Below the pieces are notes generated by a model, which saw nothing but the letters and a program-made list of their open reading frames with translations, did not search any database and was not told the DNA's origin. DNA of 51,220 nucleotides from CAYVIB01 sp964451365 (GTDB lineage: Bacteria > Pseudomonadota > Gammaproteobacteria > Pseudomonadales > Cellvibrionaceae). Positions 15,455 through 21,286 of the stretch are shown here, piece by piece (position 1 is the stretch's first letter; each line of letters opens with the position of its first letter). A program made the position numbers and the translations under genes. The DNA lies in NCBI GenBank assembly GCA_964451365.1, contig CAYVIB010000036.1, forward strand, positions 1 to 51,220. Direction: 5' to 3'.

Positions 15455-15660
15455 CACTTAATCTCCCTTAAATCTTCTACCTCGCCAGCTTCGGGCAATT
15501 CTTCACATTCTTTTTCCACCATTCCGATTGTGTCGTTACCGAAGTAAGCAACTTCGAAACAGATGTCTTCGACTTTCACCAGGTCAGGATCCAGTTTTAC
15601 CGGGTGCTGGCAGCAGGCCGCGAGCAAAAAAACGGTGGTGATTGCGAGTAGTAGTTTCAT
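15454..15660 (-). CDS. Small lipoprotein
   Basis: A 68-residue lipoprotein precursor. The signal peptide MKLLLAITTVFLLAAC ends in a good lipobox (LAAC), leaving a mature protein of about 52 residues with two further cysteines and an acidic C-terminus (EKECEELPEAGEVEDLREIK). It is not proline-rich and sits in the early operon away from lysis genes, so it does not look like an Rz1 spanin. Small early phage lipoproteins in the outer membrane can shield phage receptors; that role here is inferred from position only. Confidence 0.75.
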   Translation of the reverse strand: MKLLLAITTVFLLAACCQHPVKLDPDLVKVEDICFEVAYFGNDTIGMVEKECEELPEAGEVEDLREIK

Positions 15661-15863
15661 GCTTTTTTCTCCTGTTCTCTGGCTTGCGCCTCGTACACAA
15701 CCGAAGCGACGATTCCTGAAATTTCGTATTCAATGTCATGCGTGCGGTTCAGTTTTTCCGCAAACTGATCCGGGTTTTCATACGGAGTCATGATCAGCCG
15801 ATTCCGCTCGTCCACCAGGTTGATAAGTTGCTGTTGTGCGACGTTCGAGAATCTGAGCTCCAT
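15657..15863 (-). CDS. Small helical hypothetical protein
   Basis: A 68-residue helical protein (VAQQQLINLVDERNRLIMTPYENPDQFAEKLNRTHDIEYEISGIVASVVYEAQAREQEKKA). The start at 15863 was chosen because the longer frame upstream overlaps two better-supported genes. It overlaps the lipoprotein start by 4 bp. No family recognised. Confidence 0.55.
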   Translation of the reverse strand: MELRFSNVAQQQLINLVDERNRLIMTPYENPDQFAEKLNRTHDIEYEISGIVASVVYEAQAREQEKKA

Positions 15864-15865
15864 GA

Positions 15866-16072
15866 TTAAGCTGCTCCCGGTGGCCGGTCGAATGTCGGCA
15901 GGCGACGAATCGTTGTTTTGTCTTCGCGGCGGCGGAAGGGTGCAACGTTTTCTGTATTGGCCTTTTCCATCGTTACGTGCTCGCCGGATGCAGAGGTGAT
16001 CACATAGCCGTTCTCCGCTGCGAACTTGGCGAGGGACATGAACGGCACATCGTTGGGCATGGTGACTTTCAT
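15866..16072 (-). CDS. Small hypothetical protein
   Basis: A 68-residue protein with AGGAG 9 bp before its ATG. It starts MKVTMPNDVPFMSLAKFAAENGY and has a basic C-terminal half (RRREDKTTIRRLPTFDRP). It belongs to a run of short early genes between RecT and the leftward promoter. No family recognised. Confidence 0.6.
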   Translation of the reverse strand: MKVTMPNDVPFMSLAKFAAENGYVITSASGEHVTMEKANTENVAPFRRREDKTTIRRLPTFDRPPGAA

Positions 16073-16078
16073 CGGCGA

Positions 16079-16258
16079 TTACTCCTGCTCGTCTGCTCGT
16101 TCGCAACGATCAATGAACTCCCATCCCTCAATCGATTGCTCCATTTCATCGCAGCAATCGTCAAACTCGCGGTCACTTCTGAACCCAAAACCAGAGGCCA
16201 AGTGGCTGACCGGAATATCGTCGTAATCGTCGTGATAATTGCCGTATTCGTCGTACAT
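16079..16258 (-). CDS. Very acidic small protein
   Basis: A 59-residue protein, 20 of whose residues are Asp or Glu (for example YDEYGNYHDDYDDIP and REFDDCCDEMEQSIEGWEF). It has no basic cluster. It lies in step with its neighbours: 6 bp after the upstream gene, and its stop is 6 bp before the next ATG. It is shorter than many gene callers accept. Early, small, strongly acidic phage proteins are often DNA mimics that block restriction enzymes or repressors; nothing more specific can be seen. Confidence 0.65.
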   Translation of the reverse strand: MYDEYGNYHDDYDDIPVSHLASGFGFRSDREFDDCCDEMEQSIEGWEFIDRCERADEQE

Positions 16259-16264
16259 TGGTAA

Positions 16265-16621
16265 TTACCTCTTGGAGGTTTCCAGGTTGAGTTCACGCTC
16301 GGCGCGATCGCGGAAGCGGTTCTTGGCGATGGTGTCGATAGCCTCGATCAGCTCGCGCGGGATGCGAGCCTCGCGGCCGCTTTCCAGGATGTTGGTGTAG
16401 AGCTGGTTCAGTGCCGCGGTAAACTCGTCATCGTTGCCCGGGGCATCGTTGAGCAGGTCGCGCAGCTCCTGGTCGTTGTGGTAGGTCGCCGCCAGCTCCA
16501 GGGCGCGTTCATCGACAGCGGCAAAATGAGCCTCGGCGTTCTCCTGCAGGCGGTCATCGCGGGCCTGGAAATCGGCCAGCGCGGCGGTGTTGGCGCAGGG
16601 GTGGAGGTGGATGTAGGTCAT
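16265..16621 (-). CDS. Hypothetical helical protein
   Basis: A 118-residue, Glu/Ala/Asp-rich helical protein (LADFQARDDRLQENAEAHFAAVDERALELAATYHNDQELRDLL, IPRELIEAIDTIAKNRFRDRAERELNLE). Its ATG overlaps the pentapeptide-protein stop (ATGA), so translation is coupled to that gene. No family recognised. Confidence 0.65.
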   Translation of the reverse strand: MTYIHLHPCANTAALADFQARDDRLQENAEAHFAAVDERALELAATYHNDQELRDLLNDAPGNDDEFTAALNQLYTNILESGREARIPRELIEAIDTIAKNRFRDRAERELNLETSKR

Positions 16622-17399
16622 ACCGCCTCCGCTGTGGTTTCGGCGGCTTCCCGAGCTTCTTCCTTGCCGGTTTTTTCCGCTGGTGAGGTTTCGATAACCG
16701 TGCGGATTATGTTTTTCCAGAGCATCCAAAACTCCAGCGCACCGCGGCCGTCCATTTCCAAAATTCGGCGATCATCAAATTCCCACCAATCCGCGATTGG
16801 GTGACGCTCACAGCCGATTTGCAGGTATTCGGATGTGTATGTGATTGGGTAAACACTGGAAACGAACATGGATTTAATTTGCTGGCGGTTGCCAATGCAG
16901 CCCCAAAAAGTGGAGCCGCGCAGGTTGGAGCCGCTCAGGTTGGAGCCGCGCAGGTTGGAGCCGCTCAGGTTGGAGTAGCTCAGGTTGGAGTCGCTCAGGT
17001 TGGAGCCGCTCAGGTTGGAGTCGCTCAGGTTGGAGTCGCTCAGGTTGGAGTCGCTCAGGTTGGAGCCGCTCAGGTTGGAGTAGCTCAGGTTGGAGTCGCT
17101 CAGGTTGGAGNNNNNNNNNNNNNNNNNNNNNNNNNNNNNNNNNNNNNNNNNNNNNNNNNNNNNNNNNNNNNNNNNNNNNNNNNNNNNNNNNNNNNNNNNN
17201 NNNNNNNNNNCAGGTTGGAGCCGCTCAGGTTGGAGTAGCTCAGGTTGGAGTCGCTCAGGTTGGAGTCGCTCAGGTCGGAGTAGCTCAGGTCGGAGTAGCT
17301 CAGGTCTGCACGTTCGCCGCCCTCTTCGTTGTTCAACCACTTTTGATGCTTAGCCAGGATTTCTTGCAGTTCTGCTTGGGGGATGTGTCGGTAAGTCAT
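16618..17399 (-). CDS. Pentapeptide-repeat protein (interrupted by a scaffold gap)
   Basis: The first gene after the leftward promoter. It begins MTYRHIPQAELQEILAKHQKWL, runs into pentapeptide repeats of the form S/A-(D/N)-L-S-x (SNLSD, SNLSY, SNLSG) that should build a right-handed quadrilateral beta-helix, and ends in a conserved phage tail domain (IGCERHPIADWWEFDDRRI, ALEFWMLWKNII). The 100-N gap is not a multiple of three, so the two halves appear in different frames; this is an assembly artefact. Real length is unknown because the repeat tract is collapsed or unresolved. GGAG lies 7 bp before the ATG. Some pentapeptide proteins mimic DNA and protect gyrase; that is only a possibility here. 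Confidence 0.85.
16920..17304. repeat. 15-bp tandem repeat encoding pentapeptides
   Basis: A perfect-to-near-perfect 15-bp unit (CAGGTTGGAG followed by CCGCT, TCGCT or TAGCT on the plus strand) repeated without break on both sides of the N gap. Variation falls almost only on one codon (Gly, Asp, Tyr or Arg on the minus strand). Such a uniform tract can change copy number by slippage, and it explains why assembly failed here. Confidence 0.95.
17111..17210. other. Scaffold gap (100 N)
   Basis: Exactly 100 N inside the tandem repeat. A round 100 is the usual placeholder for a gap of unknown size, so neither the distance nor the reading frame across it can be trusted. Confidence 0.97.
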
Positions 17400-17421
17400 A
17401 TTTGGCTCCGTTTTTATTTTC

Positions 17422-17481
17422 AACCGTCTATGGTTAGCCATATTAGGCTGATTTAACGGTGAGGTCAAGCCATATATGGCT
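17422..17481 (-). promoter_or_regulatory. Leftward early promoter with repressor operators
   Basis: On the minus strand: TTGACC (17463-17468), 17-bp spacer, TAATAT (17440-17445). Three 14-bp operator-like sites surround it: AGCCATATATGGCT (17468-17481, perfect palindrome, touching the -35), AGCCATATTAGGCT (17436-17449, over the -10) and a weaker AACCGTCTATGGTT (17422-17435). The first is identical to a site in the rightward promoter. The arrangement matches a lambda-type pL/OL repressed by CI and drives the pentapeptide gene and the operon beyond. Confidence 0.85.
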
Positions 17482-17564
17482 AATTCAGAGCAAAATATTC
17501 CTCTGTTTTGGCTCAATAAGGCGTACTCGGAGGTAAAAGGGGGTGTGGAGTGCAGTTGAGTGAC

Positions 17565-17591
17565 ACAAAAAACCCCGCACGTGGCGGGGTT
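17565..17591 (-). terminator. Rho-independent terminator ending the cI cassette
   Basis: AACCCCGC (17571-17578), loop ACGTG, GCGGGGTT (17584-17591). On the minus strand the perfect 8-bp stem runs into TTTTTT. It lies 25 bp after the last gene of the cI transcript and before the leftward promoter, so the two units are insulated. Confidence 0.9.
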
Positions 17592-17615
17592 CTCAGTTAG
17601 ATTAAGTGATGGTTG

Positions 17616-17873
17616 TCACAACCATTCGAAACCGTGAGCCATCAAGCCAGCAAGACCTAGCGTGCAGAAGAATATCGCTCCCCACACAACCCTTATGTCA
17701 CCTCTTAAACCGCGCAGGTCTTCACGCACATGTTCAATATGGGCTTCGATCTTTGCAACTCTTGCCTCAAGCATGTATCCGCCTCCACCGCCGTTACCTG
17801 ATGTTACATTATGGCGATTGCGTTGCGATAAGTCATCATGAGTGGGGAGCTTTGATACCTTGAAATCGCTCAT
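17616..17873 (-). CDS. Small membrane protein with coiled coil
   Basis: An 85-residue protein. A polar Gly-rich start (SGNGGGGGY) leads into a heptad-like helix (MLEARVAKIEAHIEHVREDLRGLRGDIR) and one C-terminal membrane helix (VVWGAIFFCTLGLAGLMAHG). The build resembles XhlA-type membrane-anchor proteins of phages. It overlaps the zinc-ribbon gene by 4 bp and is the last gene of the repressor-side cassette, followed by a strong terminator. Because it should be expressed in the lysogen, a role in lysis is unlikely; exclusion or signalling at the membrane is more plausible. Confidence 0.65.
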   Translation of the reverse strand: MSDFKVSKLPTHDDLSQRNRHNVTSGNGGGGGYMLEARVAKIEAHIEHVREDLRGLRGDIRVVWGAIFFCTLGLAGLMAHGFEWL

Positions 17874-18172
17874 TGATTCTGCTGCTCTCGCTTCCGTTTA
17901 ATTTTTTCATTAACGATATGTTCGGCCAACATCTTTGTATTACCGCAGTTGGAACAAAAGTAAAAGTACATAGGCCAGTTTTGCCAAGGTTGGTCTCGCA
18001 AGCTTGGCGCAATCATGAAAACTTCATCGCTGTTTGGGTTGTTGGCATAAATCGTAAATTGGTCGGAGCCGCAAACTTCACAAGTCGAGTCACCAGAAAT
18101 CTCCTTTAGTAGCTGCTGGAGTTCCAGGGATGTGACCCTGAACGGTTTGTCGATGTTAGGGTTGTCTGTCAC
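17870..18172 (-). CDS. Zinc-ribbon protein of the cI cassette
   Basis: A 100-residue protein with two widely spaced CxxC pairs (CEVCGSDQF near 31 and CSNCGNTKM near 73) forming one zinc-ribbon, and a charged helical C-terminus (EHIVNEKIKRKREQQNQ). It overlaps its two neighbours by 4 bp each, so the three proteins should be made together. No family recognised. Confidence 0.7.
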   Translation of the reverse strand: MTDNPNIDKPFRVTSLELQQLLKEISGDSTCEVCGSDQFTIYANNPNSDEVFMIAPSLRDQPWQNWPMYFYFCSNCGNTKMLAEHIVNEKIKRKREQQNQ

Positions 18173-18780
18173 CGGCCTGATTCCTTGCAGTTTTCAAGCA
18201 CCAAACCGATGGCTCTTTCTGAACCCGCCAACTCAAAAACATCATTCACGATCGTTTTTGAACCATCGGGAAACCGCCTATGGACTTCAATTCCAAAATA
18301 TTTTGAGTTTATTAACTTTGTGATGATTTGATCCTGATCACCTGGAAATCTAACGGAAGAAAAATCGGTGTCTGGTAGCAAAGGTATCGCTTGTCCTTGG
18401 TCAAATTTACCGTAAAAACTAAGCTCAAATTTATCCACGCCACTATTGTTGTAGAAGTCTCGCTGGGGGTTCAAGTACTCTCGGTTGGTAGAGATGTTGA
18501 TAAAGTATTTCCCGCGCAAACAAGTAACGCCAAGTCGGAACGGAATCTTGGTGTCTAACATGAAGTCGAAATTTGATGTTATTCCAGCAGATTTAACACT
18601 TCCCGCGAGAATCGACCATTTTTTATAATGATATATGAACGATTCCGAGCCGTCGGCAAACTCATTTCTGTGCGCCACAGTAAACCCTGTGGTATCGAAC
18701 CCATAAACAAAAGGGGTTGAAACGAGATATATCGCAAGAACCGCGATACTTTTAAGCTTGGTGATCCCCAATTTCTTCAC
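18169..18780 (-). CDS. Exported protein of the cI cassette
   Basis: A 203-residue protein with a signal peptide (MKKLGITKLKSIAVLAIYLVSTPFVYG) and a mature part rich in beta-strands (FTVAHRNEFADGSESFIYHYKKWSILAGS, KIPFRLGVTCLRGKYFIN, IEVHRRFPDGSKTIVND). Two cysteines are spaced for a disulfide. The gene is AT-rich compared with the phage backbone. It starts 42 bp after the repressor stop on the same strand, in the place of lambda rexA. Function unknown; periplasmic location is the only firm inference. Confidence 0.7.
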   Translation of the reverse strand: MKKLGITKLKSIAVLAIYLVSTPFVYGFDTTGFTVAHRNEFADGSESFIYHYKKWSILAGSVKSAGITSNFDFMLDTKIPFRLGVTCLRGKYFINISTNREYLNPQRDFYNNSGVDKFELSFYGKFDQGQAIPLLPDTDFSSVRFPGDQDQIITKLINSKYFGIEVHRRFPDGSKTIVNDVFELAGSERAIGLVLENCKESGR

Positions 18781-18822
18781 TCTTGTTAGATATCCAATCC
18801 GCCATTTTAATTATTTGCGCGC

Positions 18823-19239
18823 CTACGCAGTCTGTTTCTCCCCACCCCCAACTCCCTTTTGCTTTGATCCATGCTGTTCCCGCTCTCGGTGGGCACGTGC
18901 GAGCACGGCCAATCTGCCTGACCTCGGCAGGCTTTTAAATATCGCTAGCAATTCCGCCTCATCATCCGTCATATAAGTCGCGCGCTCCTCTTTTACAGCC
19001 TGCGGTCCAAATAGAGCGGGGTTTATCAAATCCTCAAAGGTGATCCCAAAGGCCCTGGCTATATCGGAAACCGTCTCAACCGTGGGAGAGCCGCCGGAGT
19101 TCCGCAGAATACGGCCAACAGTGCTTTGGCCCACGCCCGACCGCTCGGCAATTTTGGTTTGGGAGCCCAGGTGCGGGTTCCTCTCCATCAGCCGTTTCAG
19201 GTTGTCACTGATCGTTTGTTCAACGGATTTTCGCTTCAT
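18823..19239 (-). CDS. cI: CI-like repressor, HTH only
   Basis: A 138-residue protein starting MKRKSVEQTISDNLKRLM, with a classical XRE helix-turn-helix (GSQTKIAERSGVGQSTVGRILRNSGGSPTVETVSDIARAFGI, about 26-68). The remaining 70 residues hold a helical segment (DDEAELLAIFKSLPRSGRLAVLARAHRERE) and no LexA-like peptidase motifs, so RecA-driven self-cleavage is not expected. Induction would then need an antirepressor or other signal. It is divergent from the cro-like gene with operators between, which fixes its role as immunity repressor. The start at 19239 is followed directly by the domain; the longer frame would cross the operators. Confidence 0.85.
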   Translation of the reverse strand: MKRKSVEQTISDNLKRLMERNPHLGSQTKIAERSGVGQSTVGRILRNSGGSPTVETVSDIARAFGITFEDLINPALFGPQAVKEERATYMTDDEAELLAIFKSLPRSGRLAVLARAHREREQHGSKQKGVGGGEKQTA

Positions 19240-19249
19240 CGTGCGATGT

Positions 19250-19305
19250 TGCCATATACGGCTATTTATTTGTGGCTTTACGGGCAAGCCATATATGGCT
19301 AGAAT
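19250..19305 (+). promoter_or_regulatory. Rightward early promoter and operators between cI and cro
   Basis: On the plus strand TTTACG (19277-19282), 17-bp spacer, TAGAAT (19300-19305). The perfect palindrome AGCCATATATGGCT (19287-19300) fills the spacer end and touches the -10. A second site, TGCCATATACGGCT (19250-19263), lies toward the repressor gene. These are the same 14-bp motif found at the leftward promoter, as expected for one repressor/Cro pair acting on both. The repressor promoter must lie in the same interval, but I see no convincing boxes for it. Confidence 0.82.
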
Positions 19306-19334
19306 AGGGTTATCTTTCATCGAAGGAGACCACC

Positions 19335-19553
19335 GTGAGCGAAATCGTCCAGGAAAAACCAATGCTTGACTATGTGGTAGAGCAGCTTAAGGCCTGTTCC
19401 GGGCATTGGCCGGAGGTAGCAGCCGCTACCGGCCTGGCTTACCACACAATCACCAAAATTGCGTATCAATCTAATCGTGACTACGGCGTGAAGAAGATCC
19501 AGCGCCTTCACGACTATTTCAAAGCCAAGGAGCGCGAGACTCGCGCCGCTTAG
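19335..19553 (+). CDS. Cro-like transcriptional regulator
   Basis: A 72-residue protein starting at GTG with AAGGAG 6 bp upstream. A helix-turn-helix is visible (WPEVAAATGLAYHTITKIAYQSNRDYGVKKIQRLHDYF), and a charged tail closes it. It is divergent from cI and first in the rightward transcript, as cro is. It should bind the shared AGCCATATATGGCT-type sites and commit the phage to lytic growth. Confidence 0.78.
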   Translation: MSEIVQEKPMLDYVVEQLKACSGHWPEVAAATGLAYHTITKIAYQSNRDYGVKKIQRLHDYFKAKERETRAA

Positions 19554-19555
19554 CC

Positions 19556-19813
19556 ATGCAAACCCAACCCCCCAAACCCTGCCGCCAATGCCGGGACCCA
19601 TTCCAGGCAGATGGCCGGTATTTCTACTGCCCCCCATGCCGAACCTCGCGGCAGCGGCGCCGGCCCGATAACCGTCAATGCCAGCGGTGCAAGGCCGACA
19701 TCAGCGCCCGCGATCCAGCGGCGAAATTCTGCTGGAGCTGCGTCCGCATAAAAGCGCGGGAGTACGGCCGCAGGTATCAACAAGGCTTTCGAGCCAGGGC
19801 GGCGAGCGCATGA
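19556..19813 (+). CDS. Double zinc-ribbon protein
   Basis: An 85-residue basic protein with four CxxC pairs (CRQC, CPPC, CQRC, CWSC), which make two zinc ribbons linked by an Arg-rich stretch (RTSRQRRRPDNR). It lies between cro-like and cII-like genes and overlaps the latter by 4 bp. Basic zinc ribbons of this size usually bind nucleic acid; no specific family recognised. Confidence 0.7.
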   Translation: MQTQPPKPCRQCRDPFQADGRYFYCPPCRTSRQRRRPDNRQCQRCKADISARDPAAKFCWSCVRIKAREYGRRYQQGFRARAASA

Positions 19814-20115
19814 GCACAGATTCGCACGATACGGCGGAAAGAACCCGCAAGAACGAAGCGATGATCTTGCAAGGCCTTGCAAGCGCCGGCCAGCGGGCGG
19901 TGGCGGGGCACCTGGCGGTGAGTGAAAGCACGGTCTCGCGCATGAAATCCGAGGGTGAGCTTCGCCAGATGGCGGCGTTTTTGGCTGCGTGCGGAATGAA
20001 GGTGGTGCCGCAGCATTACCGCTGCGCTAAGCCGGAAATTATCGAGGCGGCGATGGTTTTCGCCCGCGCGGCAATGAACCAGCATGACAGCAGCACGCTG
20101 ATTTGGGATGACTGA
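19810..20115 (+). CDS. cII: CII-like transcriptional activator
   Basis: A 101-residue protein of the lambda CII type: ARTxRKNEAMILQGLASAGQRAVAGHLAVSESTVSRMKSEGELRQMAAFLAACGMKVVP is the family core, with the helix-turn-helix in AVAGHLAVSESTVSRMK. CII proteins act as tetramers and activate repressor and integrase promoters to favour lysogeny. Position after cro agrees. Start ATG overlaps the upstream TGA. Confidence 0.85.
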   Translation: MSTDSHDTAERTRKNEAMILQGLASAGQRAVAGHLAVSESTVSRMKSEGELRQMAAFLAACGMKVVPQHYRCAKPEIIEAAMVFARAAMNQHDSSTLIWDD

Positions 20116-20116
20116 T

Positions 20117-20374
20117 ATGACTTCATCGAACCTCTTCTATCTCAAGCCGTGCCCGTTTTGCGGCGGCGAAGCTCACCTGGTCTCGGAAGAGCCTTTACGC
20201 GTTGTTGATGGGTTTAAGGTTGTGCAATGCAAAAAGTGCGAAGCCCGCGGCCAAAAGGTTTGGTTTAACCGCCAGTTGCGAAGAGCTCAGCCAGAGCATG
20301 AGAAGGCAAAAGAACTTGCGGCGGTGAACAGATGGAACCAGCGCAACCATTTTCAGCAGATTTTGGATGACTGA
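20117..20374 (+). CDS. Lar-like restriction-alleviation protein
   Basis: An 85-residue protein with the Lar-family pattern: LKPCPFCGGEAHLV, a second pair CKKCEARG, and near the end AVNRWNQR. Two CxxC pairs form a zinc ribbon. Family founder Lar of the Rac prophage lowers type I restriction and boosts host modification; here the same job fits with the two methyltransferases of the leftward operon. An alternative ATG lies three codons earlier at 20108. The stop overlaps the next start (TGATG). Confidence 0.82.
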   Translation: MTSSNLFYLKPCPFCGGEAHLVSEEPLRVVDGFKVVQCKKCEARGQKVWFNRQLRRAQPEHEKAKELAAVNRWNQRNHFQQILDD

Positions 20375-20786
20375 TGAATTCATATTCCGGCGATTTCTAT
20401 AAATCTATCAGCGGCCCGGTCGAGAATGCAGACCTTCGTGTGATCAGCCTTGGTGTCGGCGTACAGTCTTCCGTAATGTCTCTTATGGCAGATCGCGGAA
20501 TGATTGCAAGTCCTGGTTCGCTGCTGAATATCCAGGACGTGTCTTACCAAAATCATCCTGCATGGGATGCCCTTATCACTCAAATGAAGAATGGCGAGCG
20601 CTAACCCCGGAAGAGTTCGAGGAGGCGTGCCAGTTCGATGAAGCGATCAGGGATCATAAGGATATGCGTGAAAAACAATATTTACATCAGGAAAGAATAC
20701 CCCTTCGGGATGTGGATTTATCTACCCCTGAAGAACGCGGCCAAATTAACTGGCTGGATGAATGCGACGGAATGTGCGGCGTCTAG
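20374..20786 (+). pseudogene. Remnant of a phage PAPS-reductase-like gene with an internal out-of-frame deletion
   Basis: The 5' part encodes the PP-loop start of a phosphoadenosine-phosphosulfate-reductase-like protein (DLRVISLGVGVQSSVMSLMADRG). The typical C-terminal end of the same family then appears in the -1 frame: FAEYPGRVLPKSSCMGCPYHS, EEWRALTPEEF, FDEAIRDHKDMREKQYLH and DECDGMCGV up to the TAG at 20784. The middle, roughly 150-200 residues in intact relatives, is missing, and the joint falls near 20495-20510. The intact frame from 20374 stops at 20604 without the catalytic part. Intact relatives are common in phages and related to sulfur-transfer DNA-modification enzymes such as DndC. 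Confidence 0.85.
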
Positions 20787-20820
20787 CCGATAACTCCAAC
20801 AATAAACCCAGGAGGCACCC

Positions 20821-21054
20821 ATGCCTGAAAAAATCATCGAATCTCAATTTCAGTCACTGCGCACAGCTGCGTTTCCCGATGCCACCGGTACCGAACTGGA
20901 AGAGCGCAGGAGGATGTTTTTTGCTGGCTTTGCAGCGTGTTTTAGCGTGGCCATGAGCGAAGACACCAACAACGATGAAAAGCTCCTGCAGAACGTAGCG
21001 CAGATGAACGAAGAGCTCGATGAATTCAATGCAGAGTTGCAAGCATCACGCTAA
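20821..21054 (+). CDS. Hypothetical phage protein
   Basis: A 77-residue protein with an excellent AGGAGG 5 bp before the ATG. It is helical (FQSLRTAAFPDATGTELEERRRMFFAGFAACFSVAM) with an acidic C-terminal helix (NVAQMNEELDEFNAEL). The ELxxMRxxFxAGxxA-like pattern recurs in small phage proteins next to replication genes, with no known function. Confidence 0.7.
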   Translation: MPEKIIESQFQSLRTAAFPDATGTELEERRRMFFAGFAACFSVAMSEDTNNDEKLLQNVAQMNEELDEFNAELQASR

Positions 21055-21286
21055 CGACCAAGGCACGCGTTGGCCGATCGCAATAGCCGTGTTAGCGCCG
21101 GTTATATCGCCGGTATTGGGTTTCACTCCTGGCCCTCTAAAAGCGCGCAGGCTTTCAAATAATCGGGGCAGCGGAGTCTCGCCCACATAGCAAGTCGGCG
21201 GTGATGTCTCCGCCCATAGCCGGTATGCGCCGCCCGGTGGCGAGAAGGGGCGCACTTACAATAAGTGACCATAAACAGAGTATGTC
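21055..21286. other. Gap without a supported gene before the replication initiator
   Basis: 232 bp with no convincing coding frame. It contains an isolated ACGCGTT (21065-21071) like the iteron core found in the next gene, and a run of GC-rich short inverted repeats (for example around GCGCCGGTTATATCGCCGG). A 69-codon frame on the minus strand lacks a ribosome site and would be the only leftward gene here, so I do not call it. The region could hold the promoter or leader of the initiator gene. Confidence 0.5.

Noticed and set aside
15454..15660. Rz1-type outer spanin
   Set aside because: It is not nested in or next to an Rz-type gene, lacks the proline-rich body and lies in the early operon.
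16801..17353. Plus-strand frames of the type AQVGAAQVG and LEPLRLE over the tandem repeat
   Set aside because: Any 15-bp repeat stays open in all frames; only the minus-strand frame has a start, ribosome site, and non-repeat conserved end domain.
16618..17399. A genuine frameshift or split in the pentapeptide gene
   Set aside because: The frame change coincides with a 100-N placeholder, which is not a multiple of three, so it is an assembly artefact.
21046..21255. A 69-codon minus-strand frame in the gap before the initiator
   Set aside because: No ribosome site, Pro/Gly-rich composition, and it would be the only leftward gene among rightward ones.
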